8,677 nt of DNA from Pseudomonadota bacterium (lineage in GTDB: Bacteria > Myxococcota_A > Polyangia > Fen-1088), in the NCBI GenBank assembly GCA_017881285.1, contig JADGRD010000115.1, positions 1 to 8,677 on the forward strand, written 5' to 3'. The position numbers were made by a program, and so were the translations under genes. The notes under the pieces are model-generated. The model was not told the origin of the DNA. It did no database searches and saw nothing but the letters and a program-made list of their open reading frames with translations. Below are positions 1 to 8,038 of this stretch, one piece after another (within the stretch, counting starts at the first letter, position 1; every line of letters begins with the position of its first letter).

Positions 1-154
1 CGTTGGCGAAGCTGGGCTTCGCCCAGCGGAGCCAGAGCGCGGGAGGGCTTGGGAACCCTCCCAGGGTTCCCATTAGACCGCGTTGGCGAAGCTGGGCTTC
101 GCCCAGCGGAGCCAGAGCGCGGGAGGGCTTGGGAACCCTCCCAGGGTTCCCATT
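1..154. repeat. Two tandem copies of a 74-bp structured repeat (80-bp period)
   Basis: Positions 1-74 and 81-154 are identical base for base, separated by a 6-bp spacer (agaccg). The first copy touches the window edge, so more copies may lie to the left. Each copy has two palindromic modules. Module 1 can form 5-12/16-23 (GGCGAAGC/GCTTCGCC) or the overlapping 11-17/21-27 (GCTGGGC/GCCCAGC). Module 2 can form 41-47/56-62 (GGGAGGG/CCCTCCC) or 51-59/63-71 (GGGAACCCT/AGGGTTCCC). Within each module the two stems share bases and exclude each other. The array ends 10 bp from the rpsA stop codon and would be transcribed as the rpsA 3' region. The period is not a multiple of three, so the array is unlikely to encode a repeated peptide. 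It resembles dispersed intergenic palindromic elements of GC-rich bacteria; its family and copy number cannot be seen here. Confidence 0.93.
131..151 (-). terminator. Possible rpsA 3' hairpin within repeat copy 2
   Basis: On the minus strand, 13 nt after the rpsA stop codon, a perfect 9-bp stem (GGGAACCCT/AGGGTTCCC) closes on a 3-nt loop. There is no T-run after it in the direction of transcription, so it is not a classical intrinsic terminator. It could still stabilise the rpsA mRNA 3' end or help termination. The stem itself is certain; its role is inferred from position only. Confidence 0.4.
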
Positions 155-164
155 TCAACGTCCG

Positions 165-1886
<1,722 letters not shown>

Positions 1887-2116
1887 GAGGATCCTTTGTA
1901 ACGCTAACAACGCGACCCCTGCGGGCCGGCTGGTCCAGATCGCGACGGCGCCCCACGTGCGAGCTGGCAACGGTTTTTCCTCGCAGTCCCCGACCATCGG
2001 GAATAGCGAAGGGCGGCGAAAGCTACCGCCGGCTGGGGCCCATGTCAACGGATGATGCTTGATGTTGTCGTCCCATGTCGGCGCCGCTCACTCGCCGCGC
2101 GATCCGGGCCCCGGCT
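1887..2116 (-). other. cmk-rpsA intergenic region with rpsA leader
   Basis: 230 bp without a convincing gene. It contains the rpsA promoter (2020-2048), a roughly 125-nt predicted leader and the rpsA ribosome binding site. In the leader a small stem (1989-1993 CCCGA with 1997-2001 TCGGG, 3-nt loop) is visible. A second 5-bp pairing (2012-2016 GGCGG with 2026-2030 CCGCC) overlaps the promoter. S1 is known to repress its own translation through the rpsA leader in E. coli. Whether this leader does the same cannot be read from the sequence, and these short stems are not strong evidence. Confidence 0.5.
2020..2048 (-). promoter_or_regulatory. Predicted sigma70-type promoter for rpsA
   Basis: On the minus strand a perfect -35 TTGACA (2043-2048) is followed by a 17-bp spacer and a weak -10 TAGCTT (2020-2025, 3 of 6 matches). 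Transcription would start near 2013, giving a leader of about 127 nt before the rpsA ATG. This allows rpsA to be made independently of cmk, as ribosomal protein output requires. The -35 and spacing are good, the -10 is poor, and there is no experimental support. Confidence 0.5.
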
Positions 2117-2803
2117 CTACCCGCCGCGGGCCCGCACCACGGCCAGCATGCGCGCCATTACCTCTTCCGGGGTCAAGCCGGACGAATCGATCTCGACGGC
2201 ATTCTCCGCGCGGCGCAATGGGGCAACCGCCCGGCCGCTGTCGCGCGCGTCCCGCGCGAGCATCTCGGCCAGCACGTCCGAGAAAACCGCGGGCTTGCCC
2301 GCGGCCGCCAGTTCCAGGGTCCGGCGCCGCGCGCGCGTCTCGGGATTGGCGACTAGGAAGAACTTCGCCTGCGCGGCGGGGAAGACGACCGTGCCGACGT
2401 CCCGCCCTTCCGCGACCACGTTGGCCCGGGCGGCCACCCGCCGTTGGATTGCCAGCAGGCCGGCACGCACCTCGGGCACGGCCGACACGCGGGAAGCGCC
2501 TTCCGAAATCTCGGCCCGGCGTATGTCCTGCGTCACATCGCTGCCGTCCGCTACAACGCGGGTACCGTCTCCGTCCTTCGCGAACACGACGTCCAGGACG
2601 CGCGCCAGCTCCCCGAGGCGGACCGCATCGTCCCAGGGGATCCGCCGGCGTTGCGCGATCAGGGCAACGGAGCGGTAGAGCGCGCCCGTGTCGAGAAACG
2701 TGTAGCCGAGTCCCGCGGCCAGGCCGCGAGCCACGGTGGACTTGCCCGCGCCCGCGGGTCCGTCAATGGCAACCACGAAAGGCAATGCGTTCGCACTCGT
2801 CAT
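2117..2803 (-). CDS. cmk: Cytidylate (CMP/dCMP) kinase
   Basis: 228 residues, matching the usual length of about 225-230. It phosphorylates CMP and dCMP to the diphosphates with ATP, in the cytoplasm, recycling pyrimidine nucleotides for RNA, DNA and phospholipid precursors. Visible motifs are the P-loop GPAGAGKS (15-22), the nucleotide-binding DTGALYR (38-44), GRDVGTVVFP (133-142), the arginine-rich NPETRARRR (153-161), and RDARDSGRAVAPL (184-196). The last carries the Arg/Asp/Arg set (R184, D188, R191) equivalent to E. coli R181, D185 and R188. The C-terminal IDSSGLTPEEV is also typical. All expected catalytic positions appear intact. The ATG at 2803 gives a normal N-terminus only a few residues before the first beta strand, but no Shine-Dalgarno is evident upstream, so translation may be weak or the transcript short-leadered. 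It is followed by rpsA on the same strand and is divergent from the SurA-like gene, with a 90-bp gap. Confidence 0.96.
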   Translation of the reverse strand: MTSANALPFVVAIDGPAGAGKSTVARGLAAGLGYTFLDTGALYRSVALIAQRRRIPWDDAVRLGELARVLDVVFAKDGDGTRVVADGSDVTQDIRRAEISEGASRVSAVPEVRAGLLAIQRRVAARANVVAEGRDVGTVVFPAAQAKFFLVANPETRARRRTLELAAAGKPAVFSDVLAEMLARDARDSGRAVAPLRRAENAVEIDSSGLTPEEVMARMLAVVRARGG

Positions 2804-2878
2804 CGCGGGGGCGAAACTAGCAGCCCGCGACGAAGTTCGCCACGCGGCAGCCTAACCCATCGCCCGGATTCTCGATTC

Positions 2879-2893
2879 TGCTACCATCGGCGC
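2879..2893 (+). promoter_or_regulatory. Possible extended -10 promoter giving a leaderless transcript
   Basis: TGCTACCAT (2879-2887) fits an extended -10 (TGn followed by TACCAT, 4 of 6 to consensus). With standard spacing the +1 base would be 2894, exactly the G of the GTG start of the SurA-like gene. No -35 and no Shine-Dalgarno are visible, which is consistent with a leaderless mRNA. The match is short, so chance is a real alternative. Confidence 0.3.
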
Positions 2894-3793
2894 GTGCGGT
2901 GCCGCCTCCCCCTCTGCTTGCTGGTCGGGATTTCCGTCTGCTCCTCGCCAGCCCAGGTCGCAGACGTGGACTGGATCCCGGTCCCGGCCCCCGAGCTGGG
3001 TGCCGTCGTGGCCCGTGTCGGCCAGGTCCCAATCTACGCGAGCCAGGTCGTGGCCGAAGCCCGGCGGGCGGGCAAGTCCCCGCGCGCGGCTCTTGACGAT
3101 CTAGTTGCTTCGCAGCTTCTCGCCGAGCACGCGCGGCGTGACGGCTGGCGACCGGTCGCGAGCTCCGAGCCCGACGTCAGGAGCGCTCTCGTCCAACGAT
3201 TGCTGGAGCGCGAACTGGAACCCCACCTGCGCGCCGAGGCCATACCCGACCATGTGCTCCGCCTTATCTACGATCGGGCCAAGGACAGCTTCGTGCACCC
3301 AAGGCTGGTGGAAGTTGGGGCCCTCGCCATCGACACCGGCACCCTCTTGAAGGGAGAGGGTCTCGAACAGCGCAGGCGCGCCGCGAATGACCTGGCGGCT
3401 TTCCTGAAGAACCATCCCGTCCGCTCCCTCGATGACTTCATCGCCGTCGCGCGCGACCCGGTCTGGTCGTCACGCCATGTGGCCTACGATCACTTCCTGC
3501 AGTCCGCGGATCGGCCACTTTCGCCAAAGGTCGGCGAACAGATCGCCAAGCTGCGCTCGCTCGGCGAAACCACCGGCCTCCTCACCGACGACGAGGGGTT
3601 CTACATCGCGCGCTACATCAGCGAGCGGCCGGCCGAGAACATCACCTTCGAACAAACCCGAGAGAAGCTCCTGGCGGGCTTCCTCGAGCGCTGGCAGCAG
3701 CAGCAGTTCCTGGAATTCACCGGCCACCTCGTGCAGGCCCACAAGGTCGAGGCGTATTATGATCGTCTGCCCCGGAACGAACCGGGGCCCTGA
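2894..3793 (+). CDS. Secreted SurA/parvulin-like chaperone (divergent PpiC-type), putative
   Basis: 299 residues. The GTG at 2894 is the only start in frame that gives an export signal: a short basic N-terminus (RCR), a hydrophobic stretch (about 5-16) and an AQVA-type signal peptidase I site near 20-23. The mature part begins with a SurA_N-like segment (about 36-115: 'VVARVGQVPIYASQVVAEAR', then ALDDLVASQLLAEHA), in which a short strand and helix lead to a long helical region. Next comes a parvulin-like region (about 131-245: SFVHPRLVEVGALAI, LDDFIAVARDPV, EGFYIARYISERP) and a C-terminal helix (250-285). The order and spacing match PpiC/SurA periplasmic folding factors. The usual first-strand HILV histidine is replaced (VGALAI) and the terminal G(Y/F)H is FYI, so isomerase activity is doubtful. 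A chaperone role for exported or outer-membrane proteins is the best inference; another SurA_N-like exported protein is the alternative. It is divergent from cmk and convergent with the ferredoxin gene. Confidence 0.72.
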   Translation: MRCRLPLCLLVGISVCSSPAQVADVDWIPVPAPELGAVVARVGQVPIYASQVVAEARRAGKSPRAALDDLVASQLLAEHARRDGWRPVASSEPDVRSALVQRLLERELEPHLRAEAIPDHVLRLIYDRAKDSFVHPRLVEVGALAIDTGTLLKGEGLEQRRRAANDLAAFLKNHPVRSLDDFIAVARDPVWSSRHVAYDHFLQSADRPLSPKVGEQIAKLRSLGETTGLLTDDEGFYIARYISERPAENITFEQTREKLLAGFLERWQQQQFLEFTGHLVQAHKVEAYYDRLPRNEPGP

Positions 3794-3817
3794 ACCCGAT
3801 CTCGGGTAGAGGGCCCC
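3784..3817. terminator. Nested bidirectional hairpin between convergent genes
   Basis: An outer 8-bp stem GGGGCCCT (3784-3791) pairs with AGGGCCCC (3810-3817), and an inner 6-bp stem ACCCGA (3794-3799) pairs with TCGGGT (3802-3807). A 2x2 internal loop separates them, with a 2-base apex. The plus-strand stop codon TGA (3791-3793) starts inside the outer stem. The minus-strand ferredoxin stop lies 19 bp to the right. The structure works on both strands and sits where both transcripts should end, but neither strand has a clear T-run. I read it as a shared, U-tract-poor terminator or 3'-end stabiliser. Confidence 0.65.
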
Positions 3818-3836
3818 AGCCTCAGCCTGGAGAAGT

Positions 3837-4142
3837 CTAGCCCTTACGGAAACGGGAGAGATTGGCCGGCAGAGTCGCCAAGTCGGGCAGGTTCTTGTCG
3901 GGGTGAAGTTGCTTGGCCCGCGCCAGCAAGGCTTCCTCGGTTTCGCTGTTGTTCGGATCCGGCAGGCAGCACTCGACCGGGCAAACGCTCTGGCACTTTT
4001 CCGTGTCGGCGAAACCAACGCACTCGCTACAGCGAGCGGGATCGATGATGTACTTGCTATCGCCCTCGCTGATGGCGTCGTTCGGGCACTCGGGTTCGCA
4101 GGCGCCGCAGTTGATGCATTCGTCGGTGATGTACGTAGCCAT
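3837..4142 (-). CDS. yfhL: YfhL-like 2[4Fe-4S] ferredoxin
   Basis: 101-residue cytoplasmic electron carrier with eight cluster cysteines in two motifs. The first is C9-x2-C12-x2-C15-x3-C19-P. The second is C38-x2-C41-x8-C50-x3-C54-P, with the widened x8 loop typical of the Allochromatium/YfhL type. By family rule C9, C12, C15 and C54 hold one cluster and C38, C41, C50 and C19 the other. The N-terminus (ITDECINCGACEPECPNDAI) closely follows my recollection of E. coli YfhL. Two further cysteines (C58, C59) follow the second motif, and a charged helical tail runs to FRKG, making it somewhat longer than YfhL (about 86). The ATG at 4142 has a strong AAAGGAG site (4147-4153). It lies 131 bp downstream of smc on the same strand but has its own promoter, so the two are probably separate units. 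Its redox partner is unknown; nothing nearby suggests one. Confidence 0.92.
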   Translation of the reverse strand: MATYITDECINCGACEPECPNDAISEGDSKYIIDPARCSECVGFADTEKCQSVCPVECCLPDPNNSETEEALLARAKQLHPDKNLPDLATLPANLSRFRKG

Positions 4143-4201
4143 GTTGCTCCTTTCGAAGGGACGGTGTGACCGCGGACGCGGAGCCCGTCGCAGAGGTGGT
4201 G

Positions 4202-4230
4202 AGTGTAGTGACTGGCTCCGGATCCGTCAA
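4202..4230 (-). promoter_or_regulatory. Predicted sigma70-type promoter for the ferredoxin gene
   Basis: On the minus strand -35 TTGACG (4225-4230, 5 of 6) and -10 TACACT (4202-4207, 4 of 6) are separated by exactly 17 bp. Transcription would start near 4195, giving a leader of about 53 nt before the ATG and its strong Shine-Dalgarno. It is the best promoter match in the window and lies wholly in the smc-ferredoxin gap. Confidence 0.6.
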
Positions 4231-4240
4231 CCCCGAGCGG

Positions 4241-4260
4241 GCGCGGAAACGCGCGGAAAC
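4241..4260. repeat. Two adjacent 10-bp direct repeats (GCGCGGAAAC) upstream of the ferredoxin promoter
   Basis: GCGCGGAAAC occurs at 4241-4250 and again at 4251-4260, one helical turn apart and about 10 bp upstream of the -35 box. Across the junction, GCGCG/CGCGC (4241-4245/4250-4254) can also form a 5-bp stem with a GAAA loop on the plus strand. It could be an activator site, or a small hairpin after the smc stop codon. The repeat is certain; the role is a guess. Confidence 0.45.
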
Positions 4261-4273
4261 CGCCGGGTTGCCG

Positions 4274-7200
4274 TCACGCCGACGCGGGGGCTCCCAGGCC
4301 GGCCCCTCCCGAGGGCGCGGCGGGCGGCGGCGCCGGCGCCTCCACGCGACCACGCAGGTTGACGGCGACCAGCTTCGACACGCCCGACTCTTCCATGGTG
4401 ATGCCACACAATCGATCCGCGATCTCCATGGTGCGCTGGTTGTGCGTCACGATGATGAACTGCGCCTGGTCGGTCATTTCGCGCACAGCGTGGTTGAAGC
4501 GGCCGACGTTGGCTTCGTCAAGCGGCGCGTCGACCTCGTCGAGCACGCAGAACGGCGAGGGCTTGACCAGGAAAATGGCGAAGAGGAGCGACACCGCGGT
4601 GAGGGCTTTCTCGCCGCCGGAGAGCAGCTCGAGGTTCTGCATCATCTTCTTGCCGGGCGGGTTGGCGACAATCTCCACGCCGGTTTCGAGCAGGTCGCTC
4701 TCGTCAGTGAGGGCGAGGTGGGCCTTGCCGCCGCCGAAGAGATGCGGGAACACCTCCTGGAACTTGGCGTTCACGGTATCGAACACCTCGCGGAAGCGCC
4801 GGCGCGATGCGAGATTGATCTTGTTGATCGCGGTTTCCAGCCGGCTCATGGCGGATTCGAGGTCGGCCTTCTGCGTGGTCAGGAAATCGTAGCGCTGCTC
4901 CAGCTCTGCGGATTCCGTAATGGCCATCAGGTTGACTTCGCCCATGCGTTCCACCAGACCGCGCAGCTCGCGGATACGGCCGTCCTCGGTTTCGCCGGAC
5001 AAGCCGCGCAGGTGGAAGTCCGCCACGACATCGGCCACTCGGACGACATCGGAGTGGCGCTCGCGCACTTGCTCGTCGAGAGCTTGCAGGCGCATGGCGG
5101 TCTGCTGGCAGCGCAGATCGAGCGCGCTGAGCTCTTGCGCCAGGCGCCCGACATTCGTCCGCAGGGCCTTGAGCTCCGCATCGCGCCGCGCGAGTCGGCC
5201 ACTTCGTTCCTCGACCGCGCTCTGCTGCTCGGTGAACGAGCGGGAGCGCTCGGTCAATTCATCCTGCAGGGCCGACGCCTCCCCGCGGAGGGCTTCGGCC
5301 TCCGCGCGCAACGCCTCGGCCCGCGTGAGATCGGCCGCCGCGACCTCCGCAAGCTGCGCGCGCTTGGTCTCGTGCTCGGCGATTTCCCGGCGTAGCCGCC
5401 CCACGGTTTCGTGGGCCGCCCGCATCCGATCTCCGGCCTGCGCCGCCGCGATCTTCACCGTCGAGAGCTCCCCGAGGAGCCCGTCCGACTTCTCGGCAAG
5501 AGCGGCCACCCGGCTGCGCAGTTCTTCGGCGGCGTTTTCGCCCCGAGCCACGCTCTCCAGCGCGATCACCATCTGGGCGCTGGCCTCCTCCAGACGCGCC
5601 TGATTCTGCCCGGTGGAGACTCGCAGGTTTTCCAGCGCGCTGGCAAGCTGCGCGCGCCGGGCCTCGGCGGCGGTCCGCTCGCGGGCGAGCCGCTCGGCCT
5701 CTTTCTTGTGGGCGGCGAGATCCAGCTCGTCGCGGCGGATGGCCGCGATGGTGTCGTCGAGCGTGGCGGCCGCCGCGAGCAGTGCTTGCTTGTTGCCGAC
5801 GTGCCGGTCGAGCGAGGCCTGGGTGTCCTGCTCAAGGTGGGCGACGATCGCCTCGAGCTCGCGCATTTCGCGCTTCTGCGACAGCACCCCTGCCGTCGCC
5901 GACTCGCGCGAGCCGCCGGTCACCACGCCGTGGGGATCGATAACCTCGCCGTCGAGGGTGACCAGGGTCTTGCCGGTGTTGCTGTGGCGCCACAGTTCGA
6001 GAGCCTGGCGCAGGTCCTCGACCACCATGACGTCCCCGAGGAGATAGGACGCCACCCGATCGTAGTGGCGATCGAAGCCGATGAGCTCGAGCATCGGACC
6101 GCGCACGCCTTCGCCGGCCGGCCACTCGACGGGGACCGGCACGGCGGCCGGGCTGGACTCGACGCTGGCGCCGCCCATGGCATCGTACACGACGGTCCCC
6201 TCGGCGATCGGGCCGCGTAGCGAGAGCGGGATGAAACTCGAACGGCCCTCGCTCCGCTGCTTGAGAAAGTCGATGGCCTCGACGCCGACCTCGTGGGACT
6301 CGACGATGATGTTGCCCAGGCGCTCGCCCAACACGGCTTCGAGCGCGGTTTCGAGCTCGGGCGGCGGTTGCACGATGTCCGCGACCAGCCCGCGCACGCC
6401 GTTCGTGGTCCAGGTGGCGCCCTCGCCCGCGGTGTCGCCCGCGGGCCGCGGCTCGTGCACCCGCTGCATGATGGCGCGCACGCCACGCTGGAAGCTCTCG
6501 TAGCGGTCTTGAATCTCGGCCAGCGACTGCAAGCGAGACCGCCGGCGGTGCGCCTCCTCGCGGAGCGTTTCGAGCTCGATTTCGCCGCGGGCGACCTCCG
6601 CCCGTAGGGTCGCGACCTGCTCTTCCGTCTGCGACTTCTTATCGACCAGCTCCGCCGCGCGCGCCTGCAGGATGGCCAGGTGCTCCTCGGCCTGCGCGGT
6701 TTCGCCGGTCACGCGCGCGATGGTCTCGCCAGCGACGCCATCATCGTGCCGCAACTCCGCGAGCCGATGCTCGAGATCGCCAGCCCGGACGCGAGCCGAC
6801 TCGATGTCGGATTCCAGCCGTGCCACGCGGGTACGCGCCGCGCCGGTGTCGGAAACCGCCTGTTCCCACTCGCGCCGGGCGGCCGCCAATCCGTCGCGCG
6901 CGCTCGCATAGGTGGCTTCCATGGCCGCCAGGGCATCGGCCCGCTGCTCGGCTTCCGCGTCGAGCAGCGCCACCTGCCCTTCGATGCCGGTCAGCGACTC
7001 CGCGTCTTGCGCGGCTCGCGTCGCGTGCTCTTCGCCTTCCTTCTTGGCGTGCTCGGCCCGTCCGACCAGCGTGCCCGCCTCGTCCTGCAGGTGCTCCGCC
7101 CGCGCCGCCGAGAGCTGCGCCTTGTTGTTGAGGCCGAAAAGCTCGTCTTTGGTCTGCGATAGATGGGCGAGGTCTTCGGCGACGGACAGCCGTTCCGCCT

Positions 7201-8038
7201 CGACGTTCGCCTCCTCGGCGACCAGCGCGGTCGTTTCCCGTGCGTGCTCCGCCTCCAACTCGCCGTGCGCGGCCGCCAGGTACTTCTGCTCGGCGAGCAG
7301 CCCCAGGTGGCGCTGCGTGGAGGCGCATAGATCCAGATCGCGGAGCTCGGCCTTATAGCGCTTGTAGCGCTCGGCCTTCTGCGCCTGCAGCTTCAAGGAG
7401 CGCAGGCGGGTCTCGATCTCGCCGATAATGTCGGTCACGCGCAGCAGGTGCTGGCGGGTCGCGTCCATCCTTCGCTCGGCAACCTTCTTCTTGGCCTTGT
7501 ACTTGGTGATGCCCGCGGCCTCGTCGATGAGGGCGCGGCGGTCTTCCGGGCGTGACGACACGATGAACCCGATGCGCCCCTGTTCGATGATGGCATAGGC
7601 CTTCGAACCGACGCCCGTGCCCAGGAAGAACTCGACGATGTCGCGCAGCCGGCAGGGAACCCCGCCCAGCAAGTATTCGCTCTCGCCGCCGCGATAGTAC
7701 CTCCGCGTGACCACCACTTCCGAGGGGCCAGCCGCCCCCCAGGGGATCCCCCCGGGAGCCATGTCGCCGGTCAGGGAACGAGTATCGAAGGTAATGGACA
7801 CCTCCGCCATCCCGGCCGGTCCGCGCGACTCGGAGCCATTGAAGACGACGTCTTCCATGGCGCGGCCGCGCAGGTGCTTGGCCGACTGTTCGCCCATGAC
7901 CCAGCGAATGGCGTCCACGATGTTCGACTTGCCGCACCCGTTCGGTCCCACCACACCCGTGATAGGATCCTCGAAGGTCAGGACCGTTCGATCAACGAAG
8001 GACTTGAATCCAAAGATTTCGAGCCGCTTTATCCTCAT
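4274..8038 (-). CDS. smc: Chromosome segregation protein SMC
   Basis: 1254-residue ATPase of bacterial condensin, slightly longer than the usual 1150-1200. With ScpA/ScpB (not in this window) it extrudes DNA loops and aligns chromosome arms from the nucleoid. Parts in order: N-terminal head with Walker A GPNGCGKS (31-38) and Q-loop around Q153; first coiled coil (about 175-515); hinge (about 530-715) ending in GVVTGGSRES; returning coiled coil (about 720-1030); C-terminal head with signature LSGGEKAL (1139-1146), Walker B and D-loop VLDEVDAPLDEANV (1165-1178), and the H-loop histidine in VTHNQ. The coils are rich in Ala, Glu and Arg, as expected in a GC-rich genome. All ATPase motifs are intact. 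A short Ala/Pro/Gly tail (1232-1254) follows the head and is probably disordered. The ATG at 8038 gives the canonical start (MRIKRLEIFGFKSF) with an AGGTGG site at 8045-8050. The gene is divergent from the membrane-anchored gene at 8224 and is followed by the ferredoxin. Confidence 0.98.
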   Translation of the reverse strand: MRIKRLEIFGFKSFVDRTVLTFEDPITGVVGPNGCGKSNIVDAIRWVMGEQSAKHLRGRAMEDVVFNGSESRGPAGMAEVSITFDTRSLTGDMAPGGIPWGAAGPSEVVVTRRYYRGGESEYLLGGVPCRLRDIVEFFLGTGVGSKAYAIIEQGRIGFIVSSRPEDRRALIDEAAGITKYKAKKKVAERRMDATRQHLLRVTDIIGEIETRLRSLKLQAQKAERYKRYKAELRDLDLCASTQRHLGLLAEQKYLAAAHGELEAEHARETTALVAEEANVEAERLSVAEDLAHLSQTKDELFGLNNKAQLSAARAEHLQDEAGTLVGRAEHAKKEGEEHATRAAQDAESLTGIEGQVALLDAEAEQRADALAAMEATYASARDGLAAARREWEQAVSDTGAARTRVARLESDIESARVRAGDLEHRLAELRHDDGVAGETIARVTGETAQAEEHLAILQARAAELVDKKSQTEEQVATLRAEVARGEIELETLREEAHRRRSRLQSLAEIQDRYESFQRGVRAIMQRVHEPRPAGDTAGEGATWTTNGVRGLVADIVQPPPELETALEAVLGERLGNIIVESHEVGVEAIDFLKQRSEGRSSFIPLSLRGPIAEGTVVYDAMGGASVESSPAAVPVPVEWPAGEGVRGPMLELIGFDRHYDRVASYLLGDVMVVEDLRQALELWRHSNTGKTLVTLDGEVIDPHGVVTGGSRESATAGVLSQKREMRELEAIVAHLEQDTQASLDRHVGNKQALLAAAATLDDTIAAIRRDELDLAAHKKEAERLARERTAAEARRAQLASALENLRVSTGQNQARLEEASAQMVIALESVARGENAAEELRSRVAALAEKSDGLLGELSTVKIAAAQAGDRMRAAHETVGRLRREIAEHETKRAQLAEVAAADLTRAEALRAEAEALRGEASALQDELTERSRSFTEQQSAVEERSGRLARRDAELKALRTNVGRLAQELSALDLRCQQTAMRLQALDEQVRERHSDVVRVADVVADFHLRGLSGETEDGRIRELRGLVERMGEVNLMAITESAELEQRYDFLTTQKADLESAMSRLETAINKINLASRRRFREVFDTVNAKFQEVFPHLFGGGKAHLALTDESDLLETGVEIVANPPGKKMMQNLELLSGGEKALTAVSLLFAIFLVKPSPFCVLDEVDAPLDEANVGRFNHAVREMTDQAQFIIVTHNQRTMEIADRLCGITMEESGVSKLVAVNLRGRVEAPAPPPAAPSGGAGLGAPASA

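Noticed and set aside
1..154. CRISPR array or terminal part of an insertion sequence
   Set aside because: Only two long units are present with a 6-bp spacer, unlike CRISPR repeats with about 30-bp unique spacers, and no transposase or target-site duplication is visible.
1887..2048. 54-residue N-terminal extension of rpsA from an in-frame ATG at 2048
   Set aside because: The extension is unlike any S1 N-terminus, the ATG overlaps a perfect TTGACA -35 box, and the internal ATG at 1886 has a good Shine-Dalgarno.
2059..2820. Plus-strand frames opposite cmk rich in Arg, Pro and Ala
   Set aside because: They lie opposite a complete cytidylate kinase with all motifs and show the Arg/Pro/Ala bias of a shadow frame.
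2894..2980. Lipoprotein signal (lipobox) in the SurA-like protein
   Set aside because: The cysteine at residue 16 is preceded by ISV; valine at -1 is not a usual lipobox residue, while an AQVA signal peptidase I site follows, so a cleaved soluble protein is more likely.
4143..4273. Intrinsic terminator for smc in the smc-ferredoxin gap
   Set aside because: Only a 5-bp GCGCG stem with a 4-base loop is seen and no T-run follows it on the minus strand, so I do not call a terminator.
4166..5395. Long open plus-strand frame (409 codons) antisense to smc
   Set aside because: It lies opposite the intact smc C-terminal half, has no recognisable domain, and its composition is what antisense frames of GC-rich coding DNA produce. 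Similar frames at 5411-6220 and 6680-7162 were rejected for the same reason.
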